Both the position numbers and the translations under genes were made by a program. Shown here one piece after another: positions 1-9,274 of a stretch of 64,000 bases of DNA (positions are counted from its first letter, which is position 1; each line of letters opens with the position of its first letter). The stretch comes from Streptomyces sp. NBC_01288 (GTDB lineage Bacteria > Actinomycetota > Actinomycetes > Streptomycetales > Streptomycetaceae). The notes below the pieces were generated by a model, which was not told where the DNA came from, made no database searches, and was given only the letters and a program-made list of their open reading frames with translations. The stretch lies in contig NZ_CP108427.1 of NCBI RefSeq assembly GCF_035982055.1, forward strand, positions 2,046,001-2,110,000, written 5' to 3'.

Positions 1-1624
1 GGCTCTGGTGGCAGGTGTACGGGGCGGGCGCACCCGAGTATCCCTGCTCATGGCCTCTGGGGCCGACCAGAAAGCCTACGACCTCGTGTTCAGCCGGCAG
101 CTCACCGAATTGCTGAGACAGGGCCTCTCGGGCGCAGGGAAACACATGGGGGTATCCGCGCTCAGAGAGGCGCTGAGGCATGTGGTCACCGGCCAGGACG
201 TCGTCAGTCTGGAGCACGACGGTGATCACTTTGCGGTGGACGAGCTGTGGCTGTCGCACAATCCCCGCCTCGTCGGCGCCGATCGCCCTGGCCCTGGCAA
301 GTTCGGTAACGAGGACCTTCGATTGGCTCTGGAAGCGGTCGGCCCCGCCGTGACCTGGCCGGAACCCTGGACACTGCACGAGCTGGACCGGGTGCGACAC
401 GAGATTCAACGGATCAAGGAGACCGGCACAGGAATCGGCCCGGCTGCCCTCGTCCAACGGGCGGTGCACATCGTTGACGGCCTGCGTATCTGCCTCGTCA
501 GCCGGTCCTTCCTCGCATCCTGGATGGGCAGCAAGCTGACTACTCAACGGCTGCGCAAGGCACTGCCTGCCATGCCTGCCGACGCGCACGCGCTAGTGCC
601 ACACACCACGGGCACTGCGCTGCTCACGGATCTCCTCGAACTGCTCGTCCTACGCGCACCGCGGGTCGGCGACAGTAGGACAGCACTACTCACCAGCTTC
701 GTCGCGGCGCTCGGAGCCGATGCCGGGCTGGACCTCTCCGCTCCCGAAGTTGCGACATGGGCAGACGTCTGCGGGGCCCAGATCGAGCTCAACGACACCC
801 AGGAGAATCTCTCCCGCGGCCAAGCCGAGCGGCGACTGCGGCTGGTAGTCAGCCTGCACGCCACGGTGGCGGACGACTGGCCCGAGTCGCTGGACCTGTG
901 GCTGCTGGACGACGGCGCAGTGTGCGAACGAGCGGAGATCGCCTGCGCGCCCACGCAGGCGGCGGTCGAGGCAAAGGTCGGAGAAGCTGTCGCCTGGGCC
1001 CGCAAGCACGCGCGGCAGCGCCGTGCGCCGCTGAAACACGTGGACGTCGCCGTCCCCACTTCGCTGCTCCTTCGTTGGAAGCCCGAAGAAACCGACTTCG
1101 GCGTGCGTCTGGGCGTGAACTACGACGTGGTGGTGCGCTGGAGCATGCGCCTGAACCCACCTGCTCACCTATGGTGGATCAACGATCACGCTCGGGCGGG
1201 CCTGGAGCGGATGAGCAGTTGCGCGACCAAGGCTCCCGTCGACTGGCTGGCCGAACAGGACACGGGCCAACCGCAGGACTTCGGAGACCTGTTGCGGGCT
1301 GGCAGGTACACGCGTGCCGTGGCGTTCGCGCACCGGCCGGCTCATCTGAAGCAGCTGATGGAACTGCTACTGGCATACGTGCCGGTCGTGCTGTGGCCCG
1401 ACACAAACAATGACTTCTCATCGGCGGAACAGACTCTCCTGGATATGTTCTGGGACCGTCTGCCGACAGAACTGGCCGAAGCGTACCGACAGCGCTGGCA
1501 AGGCGGTTCTGCTGCCCCGTCTGACCGGCTCGCCGATCTGAGATCTGTCTGGCACGACCTCGAATGGCTCGACTTCTGCAGTTGGTTCGACAGTCGCGAC
1601 GTCGTAAACGGGAGCGTTTCATGA
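1..1624 (+). CDS. VMAP-type conflict-system protein, probably the 3' part of a caspase-VMAP fusion
   Basis: The frame is open from the window edge, so the GTG at position 8 is probably internal and the true start lies upstream. The first ~90 residues (SLLMASGADQKAYD, a Phe/Leu-rich helix, then LWLSHNP) resemble the C-terminal half of a caspase-like (C14) domain as seen in Streptomyces caspase proteins. The rest, a ~430-residue alpha/beta region containing WWINDHARAGLERMSS, fits the C-terminal VMAP domain. The stop overlaps the start of the MoxR ATPase gene (ATGA), and a vWA protein gene follows. That neighbourhood is the main support for the VMAP call: VMAP proteins are the third member of vWA-MoxR ternary conflict systems and carry or recruit the effector. 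The caspase assignment is inference from the C-terminal half only. Confidence 0.65.
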   Translation, partial: ALVAGVRGGRTRVSLLMASGADQKAYDLVFSRQLTELLRQGLSGAGKHMGVSALREALRHVVTGQDVVSLEHDGDHFAVDELWLSHNPRLVGADRPGPGKFGNEDLRLALEAVGPAVTWPEPWTLHELDRVRHEIQRIKETGTGIGPAALVQRAVHIVDGLRICLVSRSFLASWMGSKLTTQRLRKALPAMPADAHALVPHTTGTALLTDLLELLVLRAPRVGDSRTALLTSFVAALGADAGLDLSAPEVATWADVCGAQIELNDTQENLSRGQAERRLRLVVSLHATVADDWPESLDLWLLDDGAVCERAEIACAPTQAAVEAKVGEAVAWARKHARQRRAPLKHVDVAVPTSLLLRWKPEETDFGVRLGVNYDVVVRWSMRLNPPAHLWWINDHARAGLERMSSCATKAPVDWLAEQDTGQPQDFGDLLRAGRYTRAVAFAHRPAHLKQLMELLLAYVPVVLWPDTNNDFSSAEQTLLDMFWDRLPTELAEAYRQRWQGGSAAPSDRLADLRSVWHDLEWLDFCSWFDSRDVVNGSVS

Positions 1625-2550
1625 CCTGGAGTCCGTACTACACCGGGGACGGCGTCCCGCGAGACGTGGAACTCGCACCTCCTCCGCCGTGGCGGACGTT
1701 CCCACGCCGTGCAATGGCGAAGGAATTCCAGCCGCCCGCAGGACTCGTGGAATCCGTGAACGCGGCGCTGCACCTGCGGCGGCCATTGCTCCTGACGGGC
1801 CCGGCTGGATCGGGTAAATCAACCGTCATCGAGCAGGTGGCCAGCGAGCTGAAACTTGGAGGCGTGCTGCGCTGGCACATCACCTCCCGCAGTACCCTGA
1901 CCGACGCGCTGTACCGATACGACGCCCTGGGCCGCATCCATGCGCAACGCCTCGGCCAATCAGGCGGGGTCGACAACATCGCACCTTTCATGCAATTGGG
2001 GCCGCTTGGCACAGCCCTGCTGCCTTCGGACCAGCCCAACGCGCTACTGATCGACGAAGTGGACAAGAGCGACCTCGATCTCCCCAGCGATTTGCTCGAC
2101 GTCCTGGAACGCGGCGAATTTGAGATCCCCGAACTCGCCCGCTACCAAGAGGACGTCGTCTCCGTCCGGCAGTGGGGCGGCGACGAGCACCACGACATCG
2201 AGCGGGGCCGTGTGCGCTGCACGCAGTTTCCCTTCATCGTCATGACGAGTAACGGCGAGCGTGACTTCCCAGCCGCCTTCCTTCGCCGATGCATCCGCTA
2301 CACCATGCAGCCGCCCACGGTTTCCTTGCTTCGCCAGATGATCATGGCTCATTTGCAGATCGACATCGAGGACGGAGGACCGGTCCAAGACCTTGTCGAG
2401 GAATTCGTGGCCAGAGTCGACGGCGGCGACAGCCTGGCCATCGATCAACTACTCAATGCCGTTCATGTGATGTCCGGAACCACAGTTCCGGGCGACGGCA
2501 GACGGCAGTATGTCGTCGAACTGCTGATGCGAGAGCTGTCACGTGCCTGA
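1621..2550 (+). CDS. MoxR-type AAA+ ATPase of the VMAP ternary system
   Basis: 309-aa AAA+ ATPase starting at the ATG of an ATGA overlap with the upstream gene. Walker A is GPAGSGKST (about residues 60-68), Walker B is LLIDEVDKSD, sensor 1 lies in MTSNGERDFP, and an arginine-finger region reads FLRRCIRY. The segment between Walker A and B is the MoxR/McrB-like type. MoxR ATPases remodel or activate partner proteins, often through a vWA protein, and this one sits between the VMAP and vWA genes. It overlaps the next gene by 8 bp, so the three are almost certainly co-translated. No key residue appears to be missing. Confidence 0.88.
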   Translation: MTWSPYYTGDGVPRDVELAPPPPWRTFPRRAMAKEFQPPAGLVESVNAALHLRRPLLLTGPAGSGKSTVIEQVASELKLGGVLRWHITSRSTLTDALYRYDALGRIHAQRLGQSGGVDNIAPFMQLGPLGTALLPSDQPNALLIDEVDKSDLDLPSDLLDVLERGEFEIPELARYQEDVVSVRQWGGDEHHDIERGRVRCTQFPFIVMTSNGERDFPAAFLRRCIRYTMQPPTVSLLRQMIMAHLQIDIEDGGPVQDLVEEFVARVDGGDSLAIDQLLNAVHVMSGTTVPGDGRRQYVVELLMRELSRA

Positions 2551-5500
2551 CCACTTGTCGCATGTGTTGCATCACCTCCTTGCGGAGGGGGCGCTGGACC
2601 TGGATGACACGGCGCTGGCCGAAGCCGTTTGGCTGGCTGCCACGTTCCGTGGGAAACCGGTCCGGTCGCACACAGGCACCGAAGAACCCGAACCGGTGAC
2701 GCCGCGGACCGACGGTTCACAGAGGCACCGGCCGCGTAGCGGTCGGGCGGTCGCGGGCTCGCCCCGGTCTGGCATGGCGATACATGAGCAGCTGTCCGAC
2801 AGCCGGGGCAGTGTGTCGGGCGAATTGGTCGCCGTCACGCGTGGCCGGGCCCTGCCCCAAGCCCTGGATCTGTCACGTGCGTTGCGGGCCTACAAACGGC
2901 CGTGGGCGGCTGGCCTGCACACGGAACTCGACGTCGAGCAGACGATTGACGGATACGCGCGCAGCGGTGAGCTGATCCCGGCGTTCCGAGCGGCTCCGGA
3001 GCGGTGGTTCGACCTGTTGCTGATTGTCGACCGGACGCTGTCCATGCAGGTGTGGAAAGAAACCATCGCCGAGCTGGAGCGCGTGCTTAACCACCTTGGA
3101 GCCTTCCGCCTTCTGCGCACCTGGGGGCTGACTTTCGAGGGCTCGCAGCCCCTTCTCCACGATCACCAGGGGGCGGCGGCTGGCCCCGACCACGTGCTCT
3201 CACCCCAGGGGAGGCGTTTGGTCCTCGTCATCTCCGACTGCTCGGCCCACGGGTGGTACCGCGCGGAAGTTTGGAGGCAGCTGCGCGCCTGGGCTCAGTC
3301 GACACCGGTGGCACTGCTCGATCCGCTACCTCCGAAGCTCTGGAGGCGCAGCGCGCTGGACCTCCCAGGCGTCACCGCCAGGCAGCCTGTGCCAGGCAAC
3401 GGCAGCACCACGCTGCGCTTTGACATGCCGCTGCTCCTGCAGGACTCGGGAACCGATAGATCGCCGTGGTTCCCTGTCCCCGTCCTCTCGTTGAGCCCTC
3501 ACTCATTCGGCCGCTGGGCACGCGCGCAGATGCGCGGCGATCCAGGCGGCTGCGACGCGGTGCTCGTTCCCCCAGCGGGGCGCGTTCAGCGCGGCAACGT
3601 CCGCCACACCCACGTGGCCCGGGTGGACCCTGTCCAAGCGTTCGTGCGGACAGCTTCACCAGACGCGGCCAAACTGGCCATCCTGTGCGCATTGGCTGGA
3701 CGCGTCAGTTTGCCCGTTCTCCACTTGATCCGGCAGGAGTTCGTACCCGAGGCCACGGTCGCCGACATTGCCGAACTGATCACGAGTGACATCGTGTCTC
3801 TTCATCCTCAGGACGACGGCACGTTGGTTGTGACCTTCCGCAGCGGCGCCGAAGAGGAACTGAAGCGACTGCTACCTCAACATGAGGCGTGGCGACTGTA
3901 CGGGATGCTAGATAGATACGTGAGCGTCTGCGCTCCCGGTACCAGTGTGCCCGCGGTTTTGGACGATCAAGAAGCGCTGCACCGGCTCCCCGCCGAAATG
4001 AGGCCGTTCGGTCAGGCTGCCCTTGATGTTCTACGGGCGCTCAACGCCGACGACGGCGAAGACGAGCCAGCCGGTATGGCGGCGGTCGTCGCCTCGGCGA
4101 CGGCTCGGATTGCTGGGGAACTCGACATCGATGAGATCAGCCGTGCCTTGTTCGAAACCACGATCCCGGGTTTCGCTGACGGCCTCGTCCTCTACCTGCG
4201 CGACCCCTTGCCGGTCGGCGACGAGCGGCCCCTGGGCCCTGTGGTGCTGAGGCGATGGCGTACGGACCGAAGCTGGAGGGGCTATGACGCTGAGGACTTC
4301 CTGGCGCCCTCCTTCCTTCCGGAGCCTGATGTCGGAGAGGCCGCAGAGCTGTGCGAGGTGCTGCCCGACGGCGCACTCGCCGACGTGCTACGTCGAGTAC
4401 GGCCCATGTTCATGGATTCGCCCACCTCCGTCGATGCGTTGAACGAACTTCTGGGCGACGGACACACCGCAGCGGGTGGCCAGCGAGCCATCCTTGCGCC
4501 TTTGCGTGGCCGCCGTCGGGTGATTGGCGCCGTCGTCTTTCTGCGTGACCGAGACCGGGTGCCCTTTGCGGGCGACGATCTGTTGCTCTCGGCCCAACTG
4601 GCCACGCACAGCGCGATCGCGATCGACAAGGCCGTGCTCTACGGGCAGGAGGCGGGCAGCAACAAGGAACTGCAGCGTGCGATGCTGCCGGAGACGCTGC
4701 CCCGGTCAAGCGGCATCCAACTCGCCGCCCGATACCTTCCTGCCTCGCAGACGGCCCAGGTGGGTGGCGACTGGTACGACGCGATCCCGCTGCCCGGCAG
4801 CCGGATCGCCCTGGTCGTCGGCGACGTCATGGGCCACACCACGACGTCGGCCGCGATTATGGGCCAACTCCGCACCACCGCCCAGACGTTGGCCAGCCTC
4901 GACCTGCCCCCGCAGGAGGTCCTGCACCACCTCGACGAACAGGCCCAGCGCCTCGGCACCGACCGCATGGCGACCTGCCTCTACGCGGTCTACGACCCGG
5001 TCTCGCACCGCATCACCATCGCCAACGCGGGACACCCGCCGCCGGTGCTGCTGCACCTGAGCGGCCGGGCCGAGGTCCTGCGGGTGCCGGAGGGCGCGCC
5101 GGTCGGTGTCGGCGGCATCAACTATGAAGCCGTGGAGCTAAATGCCCCGGCCGGGGCGACGCTGCTGTTGTATACCGACGGCTTAGTCGAGTCGCGCGAG
5201 CAGGACGTGTGGACCGGGATAGAACAGCTGCGCGAGAGGCTCGCCGGGGTCGCCCAACAGGCCGACCCCGGCCATCCGCCGCCGCTCGAGGCGCTGTGCG
5301 ACGAGGTGCTCGACATGCTCGGCTCCGGCTTCCAGGACGACGACGTCGTGCTGCTCGCTGCCCGCTTCGAGGGAATTTCACCAAGCAACGTGGCGTACTG
5401 GTCCCTCGACCCGAAGTACCAAGCGCCAGGCCGGGCCCGGCAAGTGGCACGCCAGGCGCTGGCACGCTGGGGCTTGGAGGCCACTAGCGATGCTGTCGTA

Positions 5501-5773
5501 CTTCTGATCAACGAACTTGTGACCAACGCCATACTCCATGCGTCGGGGCCAATCACGCTACGACTGCTGCGCACAGACGTGCTGCGCTGCGAAGTTGGCG
5601 ACGGCACGCCCCAACTTCCGCGGCTCAAAAAACCATGGACCCCGGATAAGGGCGAGTTTGGTCTGCACTTGGTCAACACGATCGCCAGCCGATGGGGCAG
5701 CACTCGACTCAGCACTGGCAAGGTCGTGTGGTTTGAATACCGCCTGCCTGACGCTCCGGACGTCGCCCCCTGA
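2543..5773 (+). CDS. SAV_2336-type vWA protein fused to GAF, SpoIIE phosphatase and RsbW-like ATPase domains
   Basis: 1076 aa, GTG start overlapping the MoxR gene. Residues ~1-130 are variable and low-complexity. Residues ~150-370 form a vWA-like domain with a degenerate MIDAS (IVDRTLSM) and the strand LVLVISDCSAHG. A winged-helix-like segment follows (~375-520). A GAF-like domain spans ~525-700. A SpoIIE/PP2C phosphatase spans ~705-920, with GGDWYDAI, GDVMGHT, NAGHPPP and YTDGLVES, so its metal-binding residues are present. An HATPase_c_2 domain spans ~949-1070 with the N-box NELVTNAI and a VGDGTP motif. The last three domains make a partner-switching phosphatase plus anti-sigma-like kinase module. 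Joined to the VMAP triad, they suggest that a stress or ligand signal sets the state of the conflict system. The domain order is read from sequence; the control model is inference. Confidence 0.82.
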   Translation: MPDHLSHVLHHLLAEGALDLDDTALAEAVWLAATFRGKPVRSHTGTEEPEPVTPRTDGSQRHRPRSGRAVAGSPRSGMAIHEQLSDSRGSVSGELVAVTRGRALPQALDLSRALRAYKRPWAAGLHTELDVEQTIDGYARSGELIPAFRAAPERWFDLLLIVDRTLSMQVWKETIAELERVLNHLGAFRLLRTWGLTFEGSQPLLHDHQGAAAGPDHVLSPQGRRLVLVISDCSAHGWYRAEVWRQLRAWAQSTPVALLDPLPPKLWRRSALDLPGVTARQPVPGNGSTTLRFDMPLLLQDSGTDRSPWFPVPVLSLSPHSFGRWARAQMRGDPGGCDAVLVPPAGRVQRGNVRHTHVARVDPVQAFVRTASPDAAKLAILCALAGRVSLPVLHLIRQEFVPEATVADIAELITSDIVSLHPQDDGTLVVTFRSGAEEELKRLLPQHEAWRLYGMLDRYVSVCAPGTSVPAVLDDQEALHRLPAEMRPFGQAALDVLRALNADDGEDEPAGMAAVVASATARIAGELDIDEISRALFETTIPGFADGLVLYLRDPLPVGDERPLGPVVLRRWRTDRSWRGYDAEDFLAPSFLPEPDVGEAAELCEVLPDGALADVLRRVRPMFMDSPTSVDALNELLGDGHTAAGGQRAILAPLRGRRRVIGAVVFLRDRDRVPFAGDDLLLSAQLATHSAIAIDKAVLYGQEAGSNKELQRAMLPETLPRSSGIQLAARYLPASQTAQVGGDWYDAIPLPGSRIALVVGDVMGHTTTSAAIMGQLRTTAQTLASLDLPPQEVLHHLDEQAQRLGTDRMATCLYAVYDPVSHRITIANAGHPPPVLLHLSGRAEVLRVPEGAPVGVGGINYEAVELNAPAGATLLLYTDGLVESREQDVWTGIEQLRERLAGVAQQADPGHPPPLEALCDEVLDMLGSGFQDDDVVLLAARFEGISPSNVAYWSLDPKYQAPGRARQVARQALARWGLEATSDAVVLLINELVTNAILHASGPITLRLLRTDVLRCEVGDGTPQLPRLKKPWTPDKGEFGLHLVNTIASRWGSTRLSTGKVVWFEYRLPDAPDVAP

Positions 5774-5893
5774 GGCACTCGCTCAGCACCAGCCGCCGCA
5801 TCAGCCAGCCCGGGTTTGTTCGCGGCAACTGGAGGATTTCCACTTGTTCCGCGGTCCCTTTTCCCGTGCCATCGAGGAGGGCAGGATCTTGGT

Positions 5894-6919
5894 ATGAAGA
5901 TTCTGGTCTTGGGTGGTACATGGTTCTTGGGCAAGAGCATCGTGGCGGAGGCGCTACGCCGCGGCTGGGATGTGACAACGTTCAACCGCGGCCGGTCCGG
6001 GCACGACGTGTCCGAGGTGCACACGGTCCATGGCGATCGCACCAAGGTTGCGGATCTCAACCGGCTTGCTGCCCAGGGTCCTTGGGACGCGGTGATCGAT
6101 ACGTCGAGTTCCGAGTTTCCGCCGCGCGACGTGCGGCTGGCCGCACAGGCCCTGCGCGACGCGGCACCCCGATGGGTGCATGTGTCCACCGTGTCGGTGT
6201 ACGCGGGGTGGCCGCACCACACACTGACCGAGGAGTCCGAGGTACTGGAGTGCCCGTCGGACGCGGACGAGTCCTTCGGTTACACCGGCGCCGACGGGTC
6301 ACCCACCAAGTACGGGTTCCAGAAGGCCGGCGGGGAGCGGGCGGTCGCCGAGGCGTTCGGCGATGGGGTGGTGTTCCTGCGGCCGGGGGTCATCCTCGGG
6401 CCGGGTGAGTACGTGGGCAGGCTGCCGTGGTGGCTGAACCGGGCGAGCCGGGGCGGATCGGTGCTGGCACCGGCTCCGGCCGACCAGATCATCCAGCCGG
6501 TCGATGTGCGCGATGTCGCGGCCTTCGCCCTGGACCAGGCGGCTGCCAGCACCGGCGGCGCCTACAACCTGGCCCATCCGGAGGGCATGAGGTTCGGAGA
6601 CTTCCTGCTCGCCTGCCTTGCCGTCACCGAGTCGAACGATCACCTGGTGTGGGTGGAGCCCGAGGTGCTCATCGAGCACGAGGTCCGGCAGTGGACCGAG
6701 CTGCCCCTCTGGCGTACCCACGCCGGCGTGTGGTCGGTGGACTCCAGCAAGGCAATGGCGGCCGGGCTGCGGTGCCGACCGCTGACCGAGACGATCACGG
6801 ACACGTGGGCCTGGCTGCGGGCCGACGGACGCCCGGTGGATCACCCTCGCTGGGCGGAGCACGGAATCGCCCCTGAAAAGGAGGCCAAGATCCTCGCTGC
6901 ACTGGCCTCCACCTCCTGA
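5894..6919 (+). CDS. NAD-dependent epimerase/dehydratase family protein (extended SDR)
   Basis: 341 aa. The ATG follows GGAGGG (5876-5881) at a slightly long distance, and the homologous start KILVLGGTWFLG fits it. The N-terminal Rossmann motif GGTxFLG, the strand VIDTSSSE, the S-V-Y segment STVSVYAG and YGFQKAGGE match the atypical extended SDR group annotated as NAD-dependent epimerase or reductase. C-terminal features (IQPVDVRDVA, YNLAHPEG) are those of nucleotide-sugar-epimerase-like proteins. No substrate can be read from the sequence. The gene is transcribed toward the HTH-TPR gene, whose stop is only 6 bp away. Confidence 0.8.
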   Translation: MKILVLGGTWFLGKSIVAEALRRGWDVTTFNRGRSGHDVSEVHTVHGDRTKVADLNRLAAQGPWDAVIDTSSSEFPPRDVRLAAQALRDAAPRWVHVSTVSVYAGWPHHTLTEESEVLECPSDADESFGYTGADGSPTKYGFQKAGGERAVAEAFGDGVVFLRPGVILGPGEYVGRLPWWLNRASRGGSVLAPAPADQIIQPVDVRDVAAFALDQAAASTGGAYNLAHPEGMRFGDFLLACLAVTESNDHLVWVEPEVLIEHEVRQWTELPLWRTHAGVWSVDSSKAMAAGLRCRPLTETITDTWAWLRADGRPVDHPRWAEHGIAPEKEAKILAALASTS

Positions 6920-6925
6920 GTCGGC

Positions 6926-8254
6926 TCATCCCTCCAGAACGGCCACCGCGCCGGCTCCCACGCCCAGTTGGTGCTGAGCTGCGAGGCGACTGAAGTGTTC
7001 CAGGCGCTCACTCATTTCGTCAGCGAGGGGCGCCCGTCGGAACCGCTCGTCGGTCAATGCGCGGCGGACGCGCGCGGTACGGGTCAACAGACCGGTGGCG
7101 CGCTGCTCGCCGGGCACGATCCAGACGCGTTCGAGAGCGTCGGCGGCGCCGTCGAGGTCACCGCACAGGAGCCGGGCCGCGGCCAGGTCCGCGGCAGCCC
7201 CGCCCACGACGCGTGCGGAGCGGAGGGCCTCGGGCTTGCCTGCCACCAGGTCGAGCGCAGTGCGGGCAGCGGCCTCGGCCTGTTCGCCGTCGCCGAGCAG
7301 CAGACAGGTCGAGGCGTTGGACATGGCCAGTCGGTCGTCGGGGAAGCCGAACTCGCCCGCCACGCCGTCGTGCAGGTCGTCGATGTGTCCACGCCCTTCC
7401 TGGCGAGAGGCGTTGAGCGCCTGCTGGGCCGAGGCAGCGTCTCCTCGGTGGCCGTGCGCGCGTGCCTCGATGGCCGCCAGGCGACGATGTGCGACATCGC
7501 CGAGCCCCGTGAACATCTGCGCTCGCTGGGCGATCTGGGCCGCTTCGGCGGGCCGACCCGAGAAGTAGGCGATGTAGGCGAGGGCACCGCCAGCGAAAGC
7601 CCGCAGTGGGGTGAAGCGGGCGGTCTCGCCATACAGGGCGGCGGCCCGGGCGAGACGGGTGGCACCGTCGAGCGAGCCGAGATCGAAGGCTGCGGCGGAC
7701 AGCAGCGCGCAGGCTTGTCCGGCGATGACCAACAGGTCCTGCTGCTGGGCGGGTACCTGGGTGCGGTCGCGGTGCTGTTCGGCTTCCTCCCTCAACTTCC
7801 GTGCGGTCTGGAGGACTTCGAATGCCGAGAAGGAGTGGTAGCTGCGGGCGAGTTCGGCGACGTCGTCGCGCAGCTGGTCGAGTGTGGTGTCGGAGATGGA
7901 CGCGGAGGCGGCAGCACCAGCCTCGTTGGACGCGTCGCGTGCGGTCATGTCGATCTCGTCTTTCAGGCTGAACGCGGGTGCGGGTGACTCGGCTGAGGGA
8001 GGCGCCTGAAACAGGGCAGCTGCGCTGACGCCGAACATCTCCTCCAGTACCCGGCAGGCGTCCGGGCCGGGCAGGGTCCGGATGGTGCCCGCGGTCCAAC
8101 GGCGGAACTGCGCCTCGGAGATCGTCGGGTTCGCGGTGCCCTTCCTGATGACCTTCTCGGCGGTGCGGGTGAAGTGGCCCACGAAGTCGCCGTAGCGCCA
8201 GTGACGTTGGGCCACCAGGGCCTTGAGCAGCGTCCTGGGACGTTCATCCATCAT
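6926..8254 (-). CDS. HTH transcriptional regulator with TPR-like helical domain
   Basis: 442 aa. The start is the first of two adjacent ATG codons preceded by GAGAGGGG. The N-terminal ~75 residues contain an XRE-like HTH (TISEAQFRRWTAG, CRVLEEMFGVSAAALF). The rest is an alpha-helical repeat region rich in A/L/R (AALYGETARFTPLRAFAGG, QRAQMFTGLGDVAHRR), the TPR-like sensor common in actinomycete XRE-TPR regulators. It is divergent from the small ORF and the anti-sigma-like ATPase starting at 8571, an arrangement frequent in Streptomyces. It may respond to a ligand or partner through the TPR domain; the target is unknown. Confidence 0.78.
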   Translation of the reverse strand: MMDERPRTLLKALVAQRHWRYGDFVGHFTRTAEKVIRKGTANPTISEAQFRRWTAGTIRTLPGPDACRVLEEMFGVSAAALFQAPPSAESPAPAFSLKDEIDMTARDASNEAGAAASASISDTTLDQLRDDVAELARSYHSFSAFEVLQTARKLREEAEQHRDRTQVPAQQQDLLVIAGQACALLSAAAFDLGSLDGATRLARAAALYGETARFTPLRAFAGGALAYIAYFSGRPAEAAQIAQRAQMFTGLGDVAHRRLAAIEARAHGHRGDAASAQQALNASRQEGRGHIDDLHDGVAGEFGFPDDRLAMSNASTCLLLGDGEQAEAAARTALDLVAGKPEALRSARVVGGAAADLAAARLLCGDLDGAADALERVWIVPGEQRATGLLTRTARVRRALTDERFRRAPLADEMSERLEHFSRLAAQHQLGVGAGAVAVLEG

Positions 8255-8570
8255 CGGCCCCTCTCGGCCAAAGAAGACCACTGACCAACCATCGTCGGCC
8301 TTTGGCCTGCGGCTCCCTCGCATTCAGGGGACCCCGCCATACGAGGGAGCCGCAACCGCCTTGGTGCAGACGACACTTCGAAGCTACCCGCGTGCCACGT
8401 GCGTCACCTGGAAGAGCGGCAGACGCTACCCGCTGGGCCATGGTGACGACATCCGTCCCGGCCTCACTCTGATCGCCGTCACCTAGTGCGAGGACACCAT
8501 CTCCTGCGACGTACCCGCCGCTGGAGGCGTCCCTGCCCGGACAGTCCGTCTCTTCCCAAGGAGCACCGCC
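8255..8570. other. Divergent intergenic region
   Basis: About 316 bp between the HTH-TPR gene and the 68-aa ORF. It should hold promoters for both directions. I see no convincing gene, hairpin or palindromic operator in it. Confidence 0.4.
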
Positions 8571-8777
8571 GTGAAGCAGGAAAGCCCCCCACCGGCCCTC
8601 CAGGACAGACGGACGCTCTCCCACCAGCCGTGCGGCCAGACCTGGCCCGTGCGGTTGCCCGCGAAGCCATGGACAACTCCGGCCAGTGGAGCACGCGTTC
8701 ATGCGGCTTTGGGCGCCTTCGACAACAGCACGCCGACGGTATGGCGGGTCCGGGACACTCAGCGCAGGTGGGCATGA
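8571..8777 (+). CDS. Small hypothetical protein coupled to the anti-sigma-like ATPase
   Basis: 68 aa with GTG start and an AAGGAG ribosome site at 8559-8564. Its TGA (8775-8777) overlaps the ATG of the next gene (8774) as ATGATG, the usual sign of translational coupling. The product is Arg/Pro/Trp-rich (KPWTTPASGARVHAALGAF) with no domain I recognise. A product is supported by the ribosome site and the overlap, not by homology. Confidence 0.45.
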   Translation: MKQESPPPALQDRRTLSHQPCGQTWPVRLPAKPWTTPASGARVHAALGAFDNSTPTVWRVRDTQRRWA

Positions 8778-9274
8778 TGGCGATTCCTCGACAGAGCACG
8801 AACGCCGGCCGCGTTCTGACAGCGATCGCCATCCCGTTGGAGTCCGATCCGCACGCGGCGTCCAAGGCACGTAGGTCGACGCGCGACACCCTGACCTCTT
8901 GGGGCCTGGGCGACTTGGCCGACGACATGGTCCTGGTCGTGTCGGAGCTTGTCACGAACGCCGTGCAACACGGCGAGGGCCCCATCGTGATGGTTCTGCA
9001 GCAGCGCGACGACACCATCCTGGCCGAGATCGCCGACACCTCTCCCAGTCTGCCGGTGCCCCGCACCCAGTCCACCGAGGGCGAGTCCGGCCGCGGGTTA
9101 TCCCTGGTGGAAGCCTTCTCCGACGACTGGGGATGCCGTACGCGACGAAGGCGTAGGGGCAAGTGGGTCTGGTGCAGCCGATCACTGAGCCCCGTGGCTA
9201 CCTCGCAGGTGGGCCAACCTGCGCTCCCCGAGCCGGAAGATTTCAAGTCCAGTGAGACGGTCGTGACGCTATGA
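8774..9274 (+). CDS. ATP-binding (RsbW/HATPase_c_2) anti-sigma-like regulator
   Basis: 166 aa from the ATG that overlaps the upstream stop. The N-box SELVTNAVQH, the G1-like EIADTSPS and the G2-like GRGLSLVEA are those of small GHKL anti-sigma kinases abundant in Streptomyces. It likely sits with the divergent HTH-TPR regulator as one unit. The final eight residues and the stop appear to come from the left end of the IS3-family element, so the C-terminus may have been replaced by the insertion. The catalytic domain itself looks complete, ending near GKWVWC. Confidence 0.75.
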   Translation: MMAIPRQSTNAGRVLTAIAIPLESDPHAASKARRSTRDTLTSWGLGDLADDMVLVVSELVTNAVQHGEGPIVMVLQQRDDTILAEIADTSPSLPVPRTQSTEGESGRGLSLVEAFSDDWGCRTRRRRRGKWVWCSRSLSPVATSQVGQPALPEPEDFKSSETVVTL

